Below, one piece after another: positions 9,152 to 18,666 of a stretch of 55,015 nucleotides of DNA (within the stretch, counting starts at the first letter, position 1; every line of letters begins with the position of its first letter). Below the pieces are notes generated by a model, which had not been told where the DNA came from, did no database searches, and saw nothing but the letters and a program-made list of their open reading frames with translations. The stretch lies in the IMG/VR virus record IMGVR_UViG_3300023179_000134, positions 1 through 55,015 of that record; one strand, written 5' to 3'. A program made the position numbers and the translations under genes. The DNA is from a virus.

Positions 9152-9159
9152 ATTAAATA
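9152..9159 (+). promoter_or_regulatory. Late-promoter-like ATTAAATA
   Basis: Ends 6 nt before the ATG at 9166. Confidence 0.55.
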
Positions 9160-9165
9160 TTATTA

Positions 9166-11088
9166 ATGAAAGATGACGGAACGTCTTCTATGCTTGGAGA
9201 CTCTACTTCTGTACAACAGCAACTGACTACTATTATAGGGTTACTAACTAAAAAAGGCGCTACTGAAGAGGCTATGAAACCGGGGCTACTCAAATCTCTT
9301 CAAGATAACTTGTTTCCCGAACAAAAGAGTGAAAGATCGTCATTTAGAAGATTAAAACAAAAACAAAAAACTTATCAAGGCGTGCCTATAGCAATTGATT
9401 CTATTACTCCTGATGGGAGAAGAGATATTAGGAAAGCATTTTCTAATGTTATTTCTTTTGATATAGATTACGATAAGCCTGAAAAAAAGAGCGGCCCGTG
9501 GTCTAAATTTTTCTTTTTCTTAGCATTGCTTTTTGGAGTTCTTACAGGTTTTGTAATGCAAGTAATAAAAGATGTTAAAAATATTTTTAAGTTTTTAAAA
9601 ACAAAATTTTTAAATTTATTTTCTTATTTAAGTAAAACTAAAATAGGACAGGTTGTTACCAGACTTTTCAGAAGTATAAAATTAAAATTTTTAAATGCAT
9701 TAAGAGCTTTAAAAAACCTTTCTATAGTAAAATCAATTAGATCGTTTTTTTCTTCTTTTAAAGCTAGTATTGCTAGTAAATTCAAATCATTACTATCGAT
9801 AGGAAAAGGAATATTTGATTCTGTAAGCAAGCGAGTTATGTCTATTTTTAATTCTGTAAAAGCATTTATAACAAAAATTAGAAACTTTTTTAAACCAATA
9901 ACCAGCTTTTTAAGCAAGTTTAAAGCAGGTAAAATATTATCTTTACCTATGAAATTATTTAAAAGCTTTATGGGGTTTTTTAGTAAGCTTTCTGGATTTT
10001 TTAAAATAGGATTAAAATTAGGTAGACTAGTAGGTAAGCTTTTATGGCCAATATTTGCTATTATAGAAACGGTTACAGGGTTGTTTAAAGCGTTCTCTGA
10101 CCCAAAGCTAAAAGATAAAAGCTTTTTACAAAAACTAGTAACAGGGCTTGTAGCTGGTATTGCAGGGTTTTTCGATATATTTTCAATATTTGGATTAGAG
10201 TTATTTGGGTTTGATGAAATTAGAGATAGATTTGATAAAATATTTTCCGCATTTAAGGAAGGTTTTTTTAAAGGCATATTCGAATGGGTAAATCAAATAT
10301 TTTCATACATAGTAAGCTTTTTTGGTAAAATAGTTGGCTGGGTTGTAGGGTGGTTTAATAAAGATGCTGGTAAAGCTATTACAGAATGGTCCAAAAACTT
10401 TGATTTATTTGAGGGTATTAAAAAGGTTATAGGCTCTATTGTTGGCTTTTTCAAAAAAATATTTTCGTTTGTCGACTCAGTAAAAGAATCAATCTCTAAA
10501 GCGTATGATAAAATAAAAGAATTTGCTACAGGGCTGTATGATAAAATAGTAAATTTTGTTAAAGGTATAACCGACTTTATTTCAAACCTGTTTAATTTTA
10601 GTAAAATTAAAGATTGGGTAAAAGATAAATTAGGGTTAGGCGATAAAACTAAAGAAGTTACAATAAACAGAACTACACCTGTCGGTGACTTGATGGATAC
10701 TGAAGAAAGAACGTTATATTCCGGAAGAGGTGCTTACAGGTTTGATAGACAAGATGAATTGCTTGCTGTTAAAAAAGATGGGCCTATAGCAGAAATTTTA
10801 GCTAATAGCAATAGAGAGTCTGTTACTGCTTTAAAAGCGCTTACCAATACTACAAAAAAAATAGGTGATGTTTTTGAGAAATTTTCAAAAACTGCAGTTA
10901 TAATGCAAGAAAAAGAATTAAGAATTCTTACAGAAAATTTAACACTTTTAAAAGAGTTAAAAGATAAGAATGTTGCGTCAAATGTAGTTGTACAAAATAA
11001 TTCTAATAGTAATATTTTTAGCGAAAAGACATCATCTAATATAGACCTAAGGAGAGACTTAGCTTTAAGAGGTAACTTCCCATTCTAA
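9166..11088 (+). CDS. Probable tail tape measure protein
   Basis: 640 residues. A soluble N-terminal part (1-105) is followed by a strongly hydrophobic segment (about 108-130, FFFFLALLFGVLTGFVMQV). After that comes a long run of amphipathic Lys/Phe-rich helices (about 130-480, motifs such as FFKPI, FFSKLSGFFK, VGFFKKIFSF) and a polar C-terminus (480-640) with a predicted coiled coil near 560-610. Length matches T4 gp29 (590), and the gene lies just before another tube/baseplate junction protein, as gp29 does in T4. Membrane-active helices fit a tape measure that enters the cell membrane during injection. No diagnostic motif is visible, so the call rests on composition, size and position. Confidence 0.6.
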   Translation: MKDDGTSSMLGDSTSVQQQLTTIIGLLTKKGATEEAMKPGLLKSLQDNLFPEQKSERSSFRRLKQKQKTYQGVPIAIDSITPDGRRDIRKAFSNVISFDIDYDKPEKKSGPWSKFFFFLALLFGVLTGFVMQVIKDVKNIFKFLKTKFLNLFSYLSKTKIGQVVTRLFRSIKLKFLNALRALKNLSIVKSIRSFFSSFKASIASKFKSLLSIGKGIFDSVSKRVMSIFNSVKAFITKIRNFFKPITSFLSKFKAGKILSLPMKLFKSFMGFFSKLSGFFKIGLKLGRLVGKLLWPIFAIIETVTGLFKAFSDPKLKDKSFLQKLVTGLVAGIAGFFDIFSIFGLELFGFDEIRDRFDKIFSAFKEGFFKGIFEWVNQIFSYIVSFFGKIVGWVVGWFNKDAGKAITEWSKNFDLFEGIKKVIGSIVGFFKKIFSFVDSVKESISKAYDKIKEFATGLYDKIVNFVKGITDFISNLFNFSKIKDWVKDKLGLGDKTKEVTINRTTPVGDLMDTEERTLYSGRGAYRFDRQDELLAVKKDGPIAEILANSNRESVTALKALTNTTKKIGDVFEKFSKTAVIMQEKELRILTENLTLLKELKDKNVASNVVVQNNSNSNIFSEKTSSNIDLRRDLALRGNFPF

Positions 11089-11094
11089 TAAGTA
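11087..11094 (+). promoter_or_regulatory. Variant late-promoter-like AATAAGTA
   Basis: One mismatch to NNTAAATA; ends 6 nt before the ATG at 11101. Spacing supports it, sequence is weaker. Confidence 0.35.
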
Positions 11095-11100
11095 ATTTTT

Positions 11101-12387
11101 ATGAATCACGTTTTTTCTATTAGCAGAACAACATCATTAAATGATTTTAAACAAAGCAACACAGTTGATGTTGAACCACCTATTTTAGTATCGCCTCAAA
11201 ATACACCATTAGGTGGCGGCATCGGGCAAAGCGCTGCTACCCCGCAAGGTAGTGTTGTTAATGTAGTGAGAGATTTTTATTGGACGCACTCCAAGCTTGT
11301 ACAATCACGAAAAGAAGTGCCAAGAATAATTTTATCTGAAAAAAGATTAAAAGCTAATGCATTAATATCACAGTTAAAATATGCATTCGGTGTAAGCGCT
11401 GCTGCAGCAGGTGAATTTGTAAACAATCTACCTGAAAATCTTAAATCTCCTTTACAAGCTTTTGGTAAAAAACTATCTGAAACACAAGTTGCACAACAAG
11501 CAGGCGATTTAGCTAATAGAATAAATGAAGGGCTAAATTTAGATGATAATAACAATGTATTTAAAGAAAATCCATTTCTCACACCCTACAGAAACTTGTA
11601 TATTACTGAGCCAACGGGGTGGGAGTTTATACTCCCTTATTTTGATAATTATAACAACGCTGCAGTAAATACCTTTTCTGATGATATAGGCCAAGCATCG
11701 GGGTTAAGCTTTTTAAAGGAGGGTGTCGATTTAGTTATGGGAGTAGCTCAAATGGCTAGTGTTCTAAGAGCACCTACACAAGTAACTTTCGTTGAAAAAG
11801 CGAAATTTTATAATTATCCTTCAGAAGGTGAAGAATTTACTTTTGGATTCCCATTAATTAATACAGGCTCAGCAACATTTAATGACGTTATAAAAAATTG
11901 GGAATTACTTTTCTTATTAATGTACAACAATAAGCCTTCTAGAAAAAACGTATCTGTTATCGACCCCCCTGTTTTGTATCAAGTAGAAATACCCGGTGTA
12001 AAGTTTCTCCCGTTTTGCTATATTCAAAGCATGACTGTCGACTTTCAGGGCTCAAGGAGAGAGATCGATTTTAATCTACAACTTATAGATAATATAAACG
12101 TCGATGCATCTACACCTAACGTACAAAACGGACCAGTTAGACCGGGAGAACAGCTGCCTGACAGCGTTGTTAGGTTTTTTAATAATCAAGTAACTAATAG
12201 AACAGTAAGTACAATTGTACCAGATGCTTACAATGTCAAAATAACACTAAAAAGCTTATTACCAGAAACTAAAAATTTTATGTATACTGTTTTAAATAAA
12301 AATAACATAGTTTCAGCAAGAACCTTAGGTGCAGGAGCTGAAGGCGCGCTAAATCCTATTGTAAATCCAAGCGGTGGTGGTTCTTAA
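11101..12387 (+). CDS. Baseplate tail tube cap/initiator (gp48/gp54-like)
   Basis: 428 residues. The N-terminal 130 residues are low complexity to helical. The C-terminal domain contains YQVEIPGVKFLPFCYIQSMTVDF followed by GSRREIDFNLQLID and PDAYNVKITLKSLLPETKNFMY, a pattern of T4-like baseplate-tube proteins in which a 'P.G..YIP.cYI...V.f.G.RR' strand pair precedes the last strand. T4 gp48 is 364 residues and follows gp29, as this gene follows the probable tape measure. It would cap the hub and nucleate the tube. Which of gp48 and gp54 it equals is uncertain. Confidence 0.62.
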   Translation: MNHVFSISRTTSLNDFKQSNTVDVEPPILVSPQNTPLGGGIGQSAATPQGSVVNVVRDFYWTHSKLVQSRKEVPRIILSEKRLKANALISQLKYAFGVSAAAAGEFVNNLPENLKSPLQAFGKKLSETQVAQQAGDLANRINEGLNLDDNNNVFKENPFLTPYRNLYITEPTGWEFILPYFDNYNNAAVNTFSDDIGQASGLSFLKEGVDLVMGVAQMASVLRAPTQVTFVEKAKFYNYPSEGEEFTFGFPLINTGSATFNDVIKNWELLFLLMYNNKPSRKNVSVIDPPVLYQVEIPGVKFLPFCYIQSMTVDFQGSRREIDFNLQLIDNINVDASTPNVQNGPVRPGEQLPDSVVRFFNNQVTNRTVSTIVPDAYNVKITLKSLLPETKNFMYTVLNKNNIVSARTLGAGAEGALNPIVNPSGGGS

Positions 12388-12394
12388 TATTTTG

Positions 12395-12402
12395 TATAAG
12401 TA
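12395..12402 (+). promoter_or_regulatory. Variant late-promoter-like TATAAGTA
   Basis: One mismatch to TATAAATA; ends 5 nt before the ATG at 12408. Confidence 0.4.
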
Positions 12403-12407
12403 TTCTT

Positions 12408-12773
12408 ATGGAAGGTACATTTCAAAGCGATATTGCAGGGTTGCCGATTTTAAAGAGCTATAGATATGAGAATATCTTTAAGTTGTACAAAACTAATTCA
12501 GATCAATACTACTATAATCTCATTCAGTCAGTATTTTTACCTGATAAAATCGATGAAGACTTTGTTTATTATCAGCTTGTTACCAAGGAGATGCCTTGGA
12601 CAGCAGTTAGTTTTAATGCGTATAAAACAATAGAGCTGTGGTGGTTAATATGTTTAACTAATAAAATTTATAATCCAATTAAATTACCAAAAGAAAATCA
12701 GCTTTTAAAAATTATTAAACCTCAATACGTACCTAATGTAGTAAACGAAATTACTGAAGCAATAAAATACTAA
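12408..12773 (+). CDS. 53: Baseplate wedge subunit gp53-like
   Basis: 121 residues, shorter than T4 gp53 (196). It carries the family signature: a Tyr-rich N-terminal half, then LVTKEMPWTAVSFNAYKTIELWWLICLTNKIYNPI, matching the 'W..iS...Y.t..lWW.I...N.i.nP' block. The remaining C-terminus is short, so this is a compact version of the family. gp53 links neighbouring wedges in the baseplate. It is followed 2 nt later by the hub gene. Confidence 0.8.
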   Translation: MEGTFQSDIAGLPILKSYRYENIFKLYKTNSDQYYYNLIQSVFLPDKIDEDFVYYQLVTKEMPWTAVSFNAYKTIELWWLICLTNKIYNPIKLPKENQLLKIIKPQYVPNVVNEITEAIKY

Positions 12774-12774
12774 T

Positions 12775-14406
12775 ATGGCTGAATATTCATATTCACTTAA
12801 CCCTAAAGTAGGGAAAGTACCTTCGCTTGGTTCTGAGAAAAGAACTACAAATATAATAAACAATAATCCATACAAGTTTAATGTAAGCTTAATGACTTCA
12901 GATGGTAGATATCAAGAATTAAGATTAGGATCTATTAATACACTGGTAATCGACGATACTTTTACTAATTTTTATCATAAAGGCTATATAATACTTAATA
13001 ATACGTTTGATGCTTTAGAGCGTATAACTGAAATGGAGGGCTCTAGAAATCAGTCTTCCGGAAATTCCACACAAACAACAACAAAATCGAGCGGTTATTT
13101 AATGAGAGGCGATTCTCGCGATTTATTAGTAGTTGATATTATGCCAATATTTGAAGAAGATGGTAAGGGAGTAGATAATTCAATTCAAGATGAAGACGGT
13201 AAAAAAGCTTTTTTAATCTCTATAGTTTTTAGTATTTATAATACAGAAGAAGTTATAGGTAATTCTCCAGGACAAAAATTTAAAAAACTTTATTTTTGGG
13301 ATATGCATTACGAGCTTTTAAGAGAAAAAAATTCGTACTATTCTACTTCACAAAATATAGACGGTGAATTAATATCAGCATTAGACGATAGTGAACGTGC
13401 AATTTATACCGGCGATGCTATTAAAACATTTTTGCTAGATTTTTTTAAAGAAGAGGATGGTTGGCCTATTAAGATTGATGAAGAAAATTTTGATCAAGGA
13501 TCAACAAAAGTATTTTTTTCTTCCCCAGCACGTTTTAAGGGTATCGATTGCTTAGAATATCTTTTAGCAAGACATACTTCTAGCATTAAAAATAACTTTG
13601 ATCAAGCTTTTTTAAGTATTGAAAGAAACTCTTCATTATTTACATTTAAAAGTTTAGCTGATATTTACAAAACAGCTTTAACAAATATATCTAACAATAA
13701 TGTTGTCATTGGTTCTAGTTATCTTGAAACGTTTAAGCTTGGAGCTTACTCTGAAACCTCCGGGACAGAGGAAACCATGACTCTAGAACGTGTAGATTAC
13801 ACACCAGCTGGTGCTTTATTTTTTGATAAATATGGCACAGTTAACAATTTTTCATACGATCCACTGCCAGGTGAAATTTCTCAGCAAAACATTGCACCAG
13901 TATTAGTTCACAGCTATGATCATGATTGTAAGCAATTTAATATAGATTTTTCTCTTAATAATATGCAAGCTACTCTCAGCGCGTTTAAAGAAAATTATGT
14001 AGACCCTTTTAAGAAAGCTAGCAAAACATTTACAAATGTATATGAAAATATATTTCCAGGTGAATACAGAAATTTAAATAAAAATGTTAGAAATACCTTT
14101 ACAATTATAGATGATCCCGCGCAAAGACTATCACAAGGTAGAAATAAAGTTTTATTTAATTCTATTTTTATGAATAATACTATAACGTTTAAAGTACCCG
14201 GGTCTACCCATAGACAAGCAGGTCATTTTATAGGGCTAAATTTTGACGGCGCATCTAATACTAGTGAATTTAATAAAAAGCTATTAGGCGTTTATTTTAT
14301 TATAAGCGTAAAGCACATATTTGAAAGTAATGAGTATTTTAACGAAATTAGGGCAGTAAAAACATATAATTATGAAGATTTATTGCTAAATAAGGATAGC
14401 AGATAA
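12775..14406 (+). CDS. Baseplate hub protein (gp27-like)
   Basis: 543 residues. The N-terminal beta-rich domain (GRYQELRLGSINTLVIDDTFTNFYHKGYIILNN) and the late segment NTITFKVPGSTHRQAGHFIGLNF, with a strand ending in KHIFESNEYFNEIRAVKTY, are typical of tail hub proteins. In that family a 'PG....GH.i.l' turn occurs in the second barrel. T4 gp27 is 391 residues, so this version has insertions. The start lies 2 nt after the gp53 stop, and the gene overlaps the next gene's ATG, suggesting coupled synthesis of hub parts. Fold assignment is fairly good; the exact T4 equivalent is inferred. Confidence 0.65.
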   Translation: MAEYSYSLNPKVGKVPSLGSEKRTTNIINNNPYKFNVSLMTSDGRYQELRLGSINTLVIDDTFTNFYHKGYIILNNTFDALERITEMEGSRNQSSGNSTQTTTKSSGYLMRGDSRDLLVVDIMPIFEEDGKGVDNSIQDEDGKKAFLISIVFSIYNTEEVIGNSPGQKFKKLYFWDMHYELLREKNSYYSTSQNIDGELISALDDSERAIYTGDAIKTFLLDFFKEEDGWPIKIDEENFDQGSTKVFFSSPARFKGIDCLEYLLARHTSSIKNNFDQAFLSIERNSSLFTFKSLADIYKTALTNISNNNVVIGSSYLETFKLGAYSETSGTEETMTLERVDYTPAGALFFDKYGTVNNFSYDPLPGEISQQNIAPVLVHSYDHDCKQFNIDFSLNNMQATLSAFKENYVDPFKKASKTFTNVYENIFPGEYRNLNKNVRNTFTIIDDPAQRLSQGRNKVLFNSIFMNNTITFKVPGSTHRQAGHFIGLNFDGASNTSEFNKKLLGVYFIISVKHIFESNEYFNEIRAVKTYNYEDLLLNKDSR

Positions 14407-16742
14407 TGGCAACAGTCTTTACAGGATCAAGAGATACAGCTACATCTACGAGCACAATTACTAACAAAGTAATTCAAGCTTTACCGCTACCCTATGAGCA
14501 GACTAAAGACTACAGTACTTTTTTGCAAGTGCTAGGAAGTCAAGCAGCACCATCACCAGGGCTAGGTACGGGGTCTAGTACAGGTACTTTTAGCCGATCA
14601 TCAGTTAATACTACAGCTTTAACAGTTAATAGCAGAGGAAAAGTAAGTACTTCCGCTGTTTATAACGCAATAAGAAATGAAATTGCTAATTCAAGACTAG
14701 CAGGCTTTGTCCCTGCAGATGCCAGAAAGTACGGGATAGATAGAGGTAACATAACAGATTCTTATTCCAGTCTTCTAACACAATTAGTAGGGTTTGAATC
14801 AGGATTTAATCCTACGAGAAAAGGCGACATAGGCAGATATTTAGGTGGTTCTAATGGTTTATTTCAACTTTCTCCAAATGACGCACTTACATATGGGTTT
14901 CAAAAAACGCCATTTACTATACAGCAGTTGCAAGATCCTAGTTTTAACATTAAGATTGGTGTAAAGATATTTGAGGCTAATGTTTTGAGAGATGGTGTTA
15001 TTTCAGGAATGAACCCTGGCAGTCAAAGACCGTATTTAGGCGGGTCTGCATATTGGGGACCGCTGAGACCGGATAGAGTAAATCAATTAAGACCTGTACC
15101 TGGTAAATTCACACCTATAACCCCTGTTGCAACAAGTATAGCGTCAGATAAAGTTCAAAAAATGAGCGAATTAGCTTGGGAATATAATAAGTCTGTATTT
15201 TCTCCGAATCCAATAGATTCAAAAATACAATTTTTTAAAAATTTTGATGAAAATGCAATTTTTTACGGGTTAGATAATAAACCTATATTTGATTATTTTT
15301 CTATTTATAAAAGCGAGTTAGATATAGTTAAAGATAGCCTTACACCAGAAATAGAAGGAGAAGATAGCTTTCTTGCTCCTCCAGGAGATTGCGTAGGGTT
15401 TTGGGCAACTAATGTAGGTCCAAAGTATACAGATAACGTAGCACCGTATTTTGATTTTAATAGTTTTGGCAGTATAACAGGAAACTATGCATTAGTTTTA
15501 AATGGTGAGGACTGGACTACTGAATATGGCGGCCCTTTTAACGTACCTGGTAGTACCCTACAAAAAATACCTGATGATGTTTATACTCTGACAGCAGACA
15601 TGAGTGATATTACTAAAAGCATTGAAAACTATAACTTTCAAAACTTGGTAAAACCGGATGCCAGTGCAGATTTATACGGAGGTACCGATCAAACACAATC
15701 TACAGAGTTAGTAGGCTCTACCGATTTACCTAGCTATTTAGATCATTATAACAATAAATCTTTTTATTTAGATGAATTTAAAAGTCAATTTCCTAATACG
15801 TTTGAATATATTTCGTTTTTTAATACGGTAAACGATAATCCCGGTTTTAATCCAAGAGATTATAAAAGTAAAAATCTTGAACAAATGACTGATTTTTATG
15901 CAGAACTTAATGTTGAGGGGCAGATAGTTAAAGTTGATATTTTACTTAAGAAGTACAAGGGGCAAATTAGTAATAGAAGTATTAAAAAATCTTTATGCTT
16001 ATGCGATGGTTGTAGTGAAGCAGAAAATGAGCAAGGGAGTAATGAAACGATAGATACAGCTACTATAAATAAAAGATTTTTAGAACAAGGAACAACAAGA
16101 GGTGGTTTAGAAAGTGCTAAAACAAAAGGTCTTCTTAATAATAAAATACCACTCATTGAACAAGCAGAATTAAAGTATCAGGAAGCACAGAACTTTTTAG
16201 CATTACCTGAACAAAAGGTAGCAGAGTTGGTAGCTAAAATTGATTCAGTAGGGATTAATAATTTACCAGGGCTTCAAGGTGTAACAGGCCCTTTAAATGA
16301 TATATTAGGCTCCGCTTCTGGGTTAACATCTATTTTACAATCGCCGTTAAATTTACCTAACGTACTACCTTCTCTAGACGCAGGGTCTTTCCCTCAAATT
16401 GCAGGTCTTTTAACAAATACTAACTGGAAAAATCTTGATGTAAATAGTACTATAGAAATTGCTAAACAGCTTAACACTATATTTTGTGACTTTAGATTAC
16501 CTATTATAGGTAAAATTAACTGGGATGATATTACGGACATAGATATAGGTGATTTTGGAGGAGAATTTGAAAAGCTAATTCAGGGAATGCAGAAAAAATT
16601 CGAAAAACTTTTAACTGACATAAGAGATAAGATAAAAAATCTAATACCTAATTTTATAGAAAACTTTAAGAGCTTCTTTAAAGATATATTTACTTGTGAT
16701 CAAAGCCCTAATGTAAAAGATTCAGATAATAAAGCGAGTTAA
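14406..16742 (+). CDS. Hub/tail lysin with lytic transglycosylase domain
   Basis: 778 residues. An SLT/goose-lysozyme-like domain lies at about 110-200: catalytic Glu131 in GFESGFNP, then GSNGLFQLSPNDAL (148-161). It would cut peptidoglycan during penetration. The rest includes a beta-rich middle, a CLCDGC cluster near residue 545, and a helical Lys/Ile-rich C-terminus (about 705-765, KKFEKLLTDIRDKIKNLIPNF). Position right after the hub gene is that of the T4 cell-puncturing protein gp5, which uses a T4-type lysozyme instead. The ATG overlaps the upstream stop, and the last bases overlap the convergent gene at 16739. Confidence 0.75.
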   Translation: MATVFTGSRDTATSTSTITNKVIQALPLPYEQTKDYSTFLQVLGSQAAPSPGLGTGSSTGTFSRSSVNTTALTVNSRGKVSTSAVYNAIRNEIANSRLAGFVPADARKYGIDRGNITDSYSSLLTQLVGFESGFNPTRKGDIGRYLGGSNGLFQLSPNDALTYGFQKTPFTIQQLQDPSFNIKIGVKIFEANVLRDGVISGMNPGSQRPYLGGSAYWGPLRPDRVNQLRPVPGKFTPITPVATSIASDKVQKMSELAWEYNKSVFSPNPIDSKIQFFKNFDENAIFYGLDNKPIFDYFSIYKSELDIVKDSLTPEIEGEDSFLAPPGDCVGFWATNVGPKYTDNVAPYFDFNSFGSITGNYALVLNGEDWTTEYGGPFNVPGSTLQKIPDDVYTLTADMSDITKSIENYNFQNLVKPDASADLYGGTDQTQSTELVGSTDLPSYLDHYNNKSFYLDEFKSQFPNTFEYISFFNTVNDNPGFNPRDYKSKNLEQMTDFYAELNVEGQIVKVDILLKKYKGQISNRSIKKSLCLCDGCSEAENEQGSNETIDTATINKRFLEQGTTRGGLESAKTKGLLNNKIPLIEQAELKYQEAQNFLALPEQKVAELVAKIDSVGINNLPGLQGVTGPLNDILGSASGLTSILQSPLNLPNVLPSLDAGSFPQIAGLLTNTNWKNLDVNSTIEIAKQLNTIFCDFRLPIIGKINWDDITDIDIGDFGGEFEKLIQGMQKKFEKLLTDIRDKIKNLIPNFIENFKSFFKDIFTCDQSPNVKDSDNKAS

Positions 16743-17203
16743 TCTACTATTTCTGCATCAATTATTTTTGCGCTCTTATTAGCACTATCAATTAACATTT
16801 TAAAAACCTGCTCTCTGGTCGCTAAAAGCTTGTTTTGATTGTCAGACTCTTTTAATTCATGCCTAGATTTAATGTCCATTTCCTTGGCTTTAATTAAAGT
16901 TTCATTTTTCTTATCTGTTACTATAATTTTATTAAGAGTTTCTATTGCTGTAGAAGTTGCAGCTATTAATTCCGCAAGAGACCCGACATCTTTACTTTCG
17001 GGCGCAGAAGAAATATAGTCTTTTACATTTGACATAACTTCTAGACTTTCCTCTACAAGTCTACCCGCTTTTTCGACTACAAATTTTTCCATGTTTTCTT
17101 TAGTCAAGGGTTCTGGCGTCTTTTTTACTTGTTCAATTTGCTTATTTGCATCTTTTAATTGCTCTAAAAGATCGCCAACCATTTCATTAAGCTCTTCACT
17201 CAC
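16739..17203 (-). CDS. Small terminase-like coiled-coil protein
   Basis: 154 residues from a GTG start chosen because a perfect TATAAATA ends 5 nt upstream. It is entirely helical and highly charged. Residues 64-80 (KDYISSAPESKDVGSLA) precede a helix rich in Ala/Ile/Leu (AELIAATSTAIETLNKIIV), then KAKEMDIKSRHELKESDNQNKLLATREQVFKMLI. This resembles the coiled-coil core of T4-like small terminase subunits as I remember them, and length agrees with T4 gp16 (164). A small coiled-coil scaffold is the alternative. It is on the opposite strand, 14 kb from the large subunit, which is unusual for a 16/17 pair. Confidence 0.45.
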   Translation of the reverse strand: MSEELNEMVGDLLEQLKDANKQIEQVKKTPEPLTKENMEKFVVEKAGRLVEESLEVMSNVKDYISSAPESKDVGSLAELIAATSTAIETLNKIIVTDKKNETLIKAKEMDIKSRHELKESDNQNKLLATREQVFKMLIDSANKSAKIIDAEIVD

Positions 17204-17208
17204 ACTAA

Positions 17209-17216
17209 TATTTATA
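17209..17216 (-). promoter_or_regulatory. Late-promoter-like TATAAATA
   Basis: Perfect consensus on the minus strand, ending 5 nt before the GTG at 17203. Confidence 0.65.
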
Positions 17217-17223
17217 GAGACTA

Positions 17224-17251
17224 TTGAATTTCTATAGTTATATACTATAAT
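17224..17251 (+). promoter_or_regulatory. Sigma70-like promoter for dUTPase
   Basis: TTGAAT (17224-17229), a 16-bp spacer, then TATAAT (17246-17251). Only 6 nt separate the -10 box from the dUTPase ATG, so this transcript too would have almost no leader. It points to early or middle expression by host-type RNA polymerase. Confidence 0.5.
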
Positions 17252-17257
17252 TTAAGT

Positions 17258-17728
17258 ATGTATAATATTAAACCGAGTGATGTTGACCCGAATATACAGT
17301 TTATTCCTAAGTTGAAATTTGAGAAAACGCATGTTTCTGCTAAACTACCTACAAAAAACCATGAATCAGACACGGGTTATGATGTTTATTCTATTGAAAA
17401 TAAAGTTATACCTGCAAAATCTAGTGCAGTGGTTAATGTCGGTCTTAAATTCGCATATATTCCTGAAGGTTATTGGGTTAAAGTGGAGTCACGTAGCGGT
17501 TTAGGGTTTAAACACGGTATTTTAGCTCATCCGGGTATTATAGACAGTGGATATAGAGGAGATGCCGGTGTAAAGCTTTATAATTTATCTGATAATGATT
17601 ATGAAGTCAAAGAAGGAGATAGAATTGCTCAGTTTGTTATATATCTTAACTTTTCAATGCCTGTAGAATGGGGTACCGTAGAGCAATCTGAACGAGGCGA
17701 AAAGGGATTTGGATCATCAGGCAAATAA
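17258..17728 (+). CDS. dut: dUTPase
   Basis: 156 residues, a normal length for trimeric dUTPases. It hydrolyses dUTP to dUMP and pyrophosphate, keeping uracil out of DNA and feeding dTMP synthesis. The five family motifs are visible: SDTGYDVY (37-44), ESRSGLGFKHGI (77-88), GIIDSGYRGDAGVKL (93-107), GDRIAQFVI (120-128) and RGEKGFGSSG (146-155). It overlaps the start of the clamp loader gene by one base, so the two replication-related genes form an operon, preceded by a sigma70-like rather than a late-type promoter. Confidence 0.95.
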   Translation: MYNIKPSDVDPNIQFIPKLKFEKTHVSAKLPTKNHESDTGYDVYSIENKVIPAKSSAVVNVGLKFAYIPEGYWVKVESRSGLGFKHGILAHPGIIDSGYRGDAGVKLYNLSDNDYEVKEGDRIAQFVIYLNFSMPVEWGTVEQSERGEKGFGSSGK

Positions 17729-18666
17729 TGAACAGTAATTTTGATAGTTTATGGGTAGAAAAATATAGACCCAAAGAATTAACAGACTTTATTATTAATG
17801 AAAATAACAGAGTATTAATTGAATCATTTAAAAACAAAAAAGAGATTCCTAATCTTTTGTTTATCGGTACACCCGGGCTAGGAAAAACCACTTTAGCAAA
17901 AATTATAGTTAATAGCATACTTGAATGCCAGTATCTTTATATTAATGCTAGCGATGAAAACGGAATAGATACTATTAGAACAAAAGTTACAAGCTTTGCA
18001 CAGACCAAAAGTATTGATGGTGCAATTAAAGTTATTATTCTAGATGAAACCGACGGGCTATCTATGGATGCTCAAAGAGCATTACGCAATACTATGGAAG
18101 AATTTGCTAAAATTACGAGGTTTATTCTTACAGCTAATTACAAATATAGAGTTATTAATGCATTACAAAGTAGATGTCAGGGTATTGACTTAACACCGCC
18201 CCTAGAGGGCGCAGTAAAGCGTATTGGTCATATACTTAAAGCAGAAAAAATCGATGTACCTATCCAGTTAAAACCTAAACTACTCGCATTTATTAAGGAC
18301 AATTACCCTGATCTGCGTAAAACAATTAACGAACTGCAAAAATTTTCAGTTACCGGTACGCTTAATTTATCTAATGTTGATAACAACGAAATATTATCTT
18401 TAATTTTTAGTGAAATTAAAAAGAACAATGTCTTGCAATTAAGAAAAGCGTTAATAGAAAACGAATCACAGTTTAATTCTGACTATGTAAACCTATTAAG
18501 AGCTTTATTTAACTATATTGATGGTAATGAAGTTGAAATAAATTTAAAAAAGCAGTATTTACTTACTATTGCTGAGCATCTATATAGAAGTAGTTTTGTA
18601 GTTGATCAAGAAATAAACTGCTACGCTTGTTTTATTGCGCTAGGTAATATTAAGGCAAGTATTTAG
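17728..18666 (+). CDS. 44: Sliding clamp loader ATPase subunit (gp44-like)
   Basis: 312 residues, against 319 in T4 gp44. It loads the gp45 clamp on DNA. The N-terminus LWVEKYRPKELTDFI is the RFC-family box II. Walker A is GTPGLGKT (47-54), Walker B is VIILDE (102-107), a sensor-1-like TANYKYR is at 135-141, and the arginine-finger motif SRC is at 148-150. In T4 the clamp also activates late transcription, which links this gene to the late-promoter-like octamers in the window. The 3' end overlaps the convergent unknown gene by 17 bp. Confidence 0.95.
   Translation: MNSNFDSLWVEKYRPKELTDFIINENNRVLIESFKNKKEIPNLLFIGTPGLGKTTLAKIIVNSILECQYLYINASDENGIDTIRTKVTSFAQTKSIDGAIKVIILDETDGLSMDAQRALRNTMEEFAKITRFILTANYKYRVINALQSRCQGIDLTPPLEGAVKRIGHILKAEKIDVPIQLKPKLLAFIKDNYPDLRKTINELQKFSVTGTLNLSNVDNNEILSLIFSEIKKNNVLQLRKALIENESQFNSDYVNLLRALFNYIDGNEVEINLKKQYLLTIAEHLYRSSFVVDQEINCYACFIALGNIKASI

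Noticed and set aside
9624-10277. 217-residue minus-strand frame opposite the probable tape measure
   Set aside because: Asn/Leu/Pro-rich mirror of Lys/Phe-rich helices, no start signal, inside an intact gene.
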